NCBI RefSeq assembly: GCF_006715055.1
Contig: NZ_VFMN01000001.1
Span: 2,418,001 to 2,482,000, forward strand
Source: Lapillicoccus jejuensis
Lineage (GTDB): Bacteria; Actinomycetota; Actinomycetes; Actinomycetales; Dermatophilaceae
Direction: 5' to 3'
DNA length: 64,000 nucleotides
Part shown: in pieces, positions 62,426-64,000 of the stretch
How positions within the stretch are numbered: position 1 is the first letter of the stretch
Layout: each line of letters opens with the position of its first letter
Notes under the pieces: generated by a model
Told to the model about the DNA's origin: nothing
The model's input: the letters and a program-made list of their open reading frames with translations, nothing else
Databases searched by the model: none
Made by a program: the position numbers and the translations under genes

Positions 62426-63850
62426 TCAGCCGCGGGCGGTGACCGCGGTGGCGCCGTACGGCGTGCTCGCCGTCAGCGCCTCGCGGTCGGCGGCGTCGAG
62501 CGCGGCCAGCGACGAGCCGCGGGTCTCGCGCAGGGCGAGCGCGGCGACGGTCGTCACGGCGCAGGCGACGGCGAGGTAGACCGCGGTCGGGACCCACGAG
62601 CCGGTCGTCTTGAGCCACTCGGTGGCGAGCACCGGCGCGAGCGAGCCGGCGAGGACCGAGGTGACCTGGTAGCAGATCGACACCCCGGAGTAGCGCATCC
62701 GCGTCGGGAACAGCTCGGCCATGATCGCGGGCTGCCCGGCGTACATCAGCGAGTGGAAGAGCAGGCCGAGGATGATCGCGCCGAGGATGACGGCGGTCTG
62801 CTTCGTGCCGAAGGCGGGGAAGGCGATGAAGCCCCAGCTCGCCGAGAGCACCGCGCCGGTGAGGTAGACGGGCCGGCGGCCGACCCGGTCGGCGAGCCGT
62901 CCGACGAGCGGGATGACGGCGAAGTGCACGAGGTGCGCGATGCCGATGACGCCGAGGATCGAGGCCGTCTTCATCTTCAGCCCGGTGCCGAGGTAGACGA
63001 TCGAGAAGCTCACGACGAGGTAGTAGAGGATGTTCTCGGCGAAGCGCAGGCCCATCCCGACGAGGATGCCGCGGGGGTGGCGGCGGACGACCTCGAGGGC
63101 GCCGTACGGGCGGTCGTCGTGGGCGATGGCCTCGCGGGCCTCCTCGAACAGGCGCGACTCCGAGACCGTACGACGCACCAGCGCGCCGACGAGGACGACG
63201 ACCGCCGAGAGCCAGAAGGCGACCCGCCAGCCCCAGGCGAGGAACGCGTCGTCGGACAGGGTCCGCGACATGACCCACAGCACCGCGGTGGCGAGCAGGT
63301 TGCCGGCCGGGACGGCGGCCTGCGGCCACGACGCCCAGAACGCGCGGTCGCGGTCGGGCGCCTGCTCGGCGACGAGGAGCACCGCCCCGCCCCACTCGCC
63401 GCCGATGGCCAGGCCCTGGACGAAGCGCAGCAGCACCAGCAGGATCGGCGCCCACACGCCGATGCTCGCGTAGGTCGGCAGGCAGCCCATGGCGACGGTC
63501 GCGGCGCCGATGAGCCCGATGGTCAGCTGCAGCGTGTGCTTGCGCCCCAGCCGGTCGCCCAGGTGGCCGAAGACGACCCCACCCAGCGGGCGGGCGAGGA
63601 AGCCGACGGCGTAGGTGACGAAGGCGCCGATGACCGCGTCGTACTGGTTGTCCATGTGCGGCAGCAGGACCTTGCTGAAGACCAGCGTGGCCGCCGTCGC
63701 GTAGAGGAAGAAGTCGTACCACTCGACCACGGTCCCGGCCATCGAGGCGCCGACGAGGCGGCGCAGGCCGGGTGGGGTGCCGCCTGCGCCGCCGGGAGCG
63801 TCGCCGGCGCCGGGGCCGGCCGGGCGGGTGGGGGTGGGGGGTGCGCTCAT
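62426..63850 (-). CDS. MFS transporter of the metabolite:H+ symporter (MHS) family
   Basis: A 474-residue 12-helix transporter. MHS landmarks are ASMAGTVVEWYDFFLYATAATLVF near residue 35, ARPLGGVVFGHLGDRLGRKHTL near 85, LLVLLRFVQGLAIGGEWGGAVLLVAE near 135 and FPTRMRYSGVSICYQ near 375. Members (ProP, ShiA, KgtP-like) import proline, betaine, shikimate, 2-oxoglutarate or similar acids; the substrate cannot be told. The N-terminal 30 residues are a Pro/Gly-rich tail. The ATG at 63850 follows GGAGA by six bases; the upstream open frame lacks family sequence. It is divergent from a possible gene at 63931. Confidence 0.9.
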   Translation of the reverse strand: MSAPPTPTRPAGPGAGDAPGGAGGTPPGLRRLVGASMAGTVVEWYDFFLYATAATLVFSKVLLPHMDNQYDAVIGAFVTYAVGFLARPLGGVVFGHLGDRLGRKHTLQLTIGLIGAATVAMGCLPTYASIGVWAPILLVLLRFVQGLAIGGEWGGAVLLVAEQAPDRDRAFWASWPQAAVPAGNLLATAVLWVMSRTLSDDAFLAWGWRVAFWLSAVVVLVGALVRRTVSESRLFEEAREAIAHDDRPYGALEVVRRHPRGILVGMGLRFAENILYYLVVSFSIVYLGTGLKMKTASILGVIGIAHLVHFAVIPLVGRLADRVGRRPVYLTGAVLSASWGFIAFPAFGTKQTAVILGAIILGLLFHSLMYAGQPAIMAELFPTRMRYSGVSICYQVTSVLAGSLAPVLATEWLKTTGSWVPTAVYLAVACAVTTVAALALRETRGSSLAALDAADREALTASTPYGATAVTARG

Positions 63851-63918
63851 GCGGGCTCTCCGTCGTCGTCGGTGACGTGTGCGCCAGCGACGCACCGCGA
63901 CGATGATGCAGGTGCGGT

Positions 63919-63924
63919 TACGCT
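63919..63924 (+). promoter_or_regulatory. -10 box (TACGCT) for a leaderless start at 63931
   Basis: TACGCT lies six bases before ATG 63931, the classical distance for leaderless transcripts in actinobacteria. There is no ribosome site in the intervening CACGCC. Confidence 0.5.
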
Positions 63925-63930
63925 CACGCC

Positions 63931-64000
63931 ATGGCCAAAGAGGCACCGGCGGTGTGCGAAAACGCAGATCCCGCCTCGTCGGTGCGGGGGTCGGCGCCCA
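63931..64000 (+). CDS. Possible start of a gene running out of the window
   Basis: ATG 63931 opens a frame MAKEAPAVCENADPASSVRG that stays open to the window end (23 codons). It is preceded by a well-placed -10 box and is divergent from the transporter gene, a typical place for a regulator of that transporter. Too little is visible to name it. Confidence 0.45.
   Translation, partial: MAKEAPAVCENADPASSVRGSAP

Overview
The window is a chromosomal segment of a very GC-rich Actinomycetota bacterium, most likely Micrococcales, perhaps Intrasporangiaceae or Dermatophilaceae. The reasons are the heavy use of G/C-ending codons, frequent GTG starts, very many 4-base stop/start overlaps (GTGA or ATGA), and the typical actinobacterial order mfd, SurA-like lipoprotein, mazG, eno, ftsB-like, DUF501, ppx. 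The genus is an inference. No insertion sequence, phage gene or CRISPR array was seen.

Layout. 1-10 kb: a surface-polysaccharide block with a secreted glycosidase-like lipoprotein (cut by the window edge), two sulfotransferases, a DGGHR-motif protein, a GT4 glycosyltransferase and two paralogous secreted beta-propeller/fibronectin proteins. 10-20.7 kb: the conserved block mfd to ppx, interrupted by a third sulfotransferase. 21-28 kb: a DUF2510/TM2 membrane protein, a giant single-chain biotin-dependent carboxylase (about 1,870 residues) and a family-5 uracil-DNA glycosylase. 28.2-34 kb: one tightly coupled operon of ABC importer, glycerophosphodiester phosphodiesterase and inositol-monophosphatase-like enzyme. 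34-43 kb: a sugar-acid catabolic cluster (galactonate dehydratase, KDPG-type aldolase, KDG-type kinase, mannonate dehydratase, MFS transporter, fructuronate reductase, IclR regulator, L-idonate/L-gulonate-type dehydrogenase). 43-48 kb: mutA-mutB-meaB for methylmalonyl-CoA. 48-51.7 kb: ACT-domain protein, peptide deformylase, an odd UAA-anticodon tRNA, a guanidine-III riboswitch with its SMR exporter, a gamma-carbonic-anhydrase-like protein and a BI-1/YccA protein. 51.8-57 kb: GH79-like secreted protein, ECF sigma factor with a membrane partner, and small poorly known genes. 57-64 kb: thiolase, lipoprotein, SGNH hydrolase, cystathionine beta-synthase and an MHS-family transporter.

The most unusual signal is a 64-bp palindromic element present three times: once between ppx and the DUF2510 gene, and twice in tandem inside meaB, where both copies are read in frame without a stop and add about 48 residues just before the GTPase domain. 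This resembles the in-frame palindromic elements known from Rickettsia, but I know of none described in Actinomycetota. In this meaB no ATG, GTG or TTG precedes the conserved N-terminus; the natural start seems to be a CTG inside a CTGA overlap with mutB, so standard gene callers would trim it.

Other points of interest are a 9-copy 11-bp minisatellite whose unit holds the anti-Shine-Dalgarno heptamer CACCTCC, a 31-G homopolymer, several long perfect hairpins between convergent genes, and an over-represented 10-bp palindrome GCCGTACGGC.
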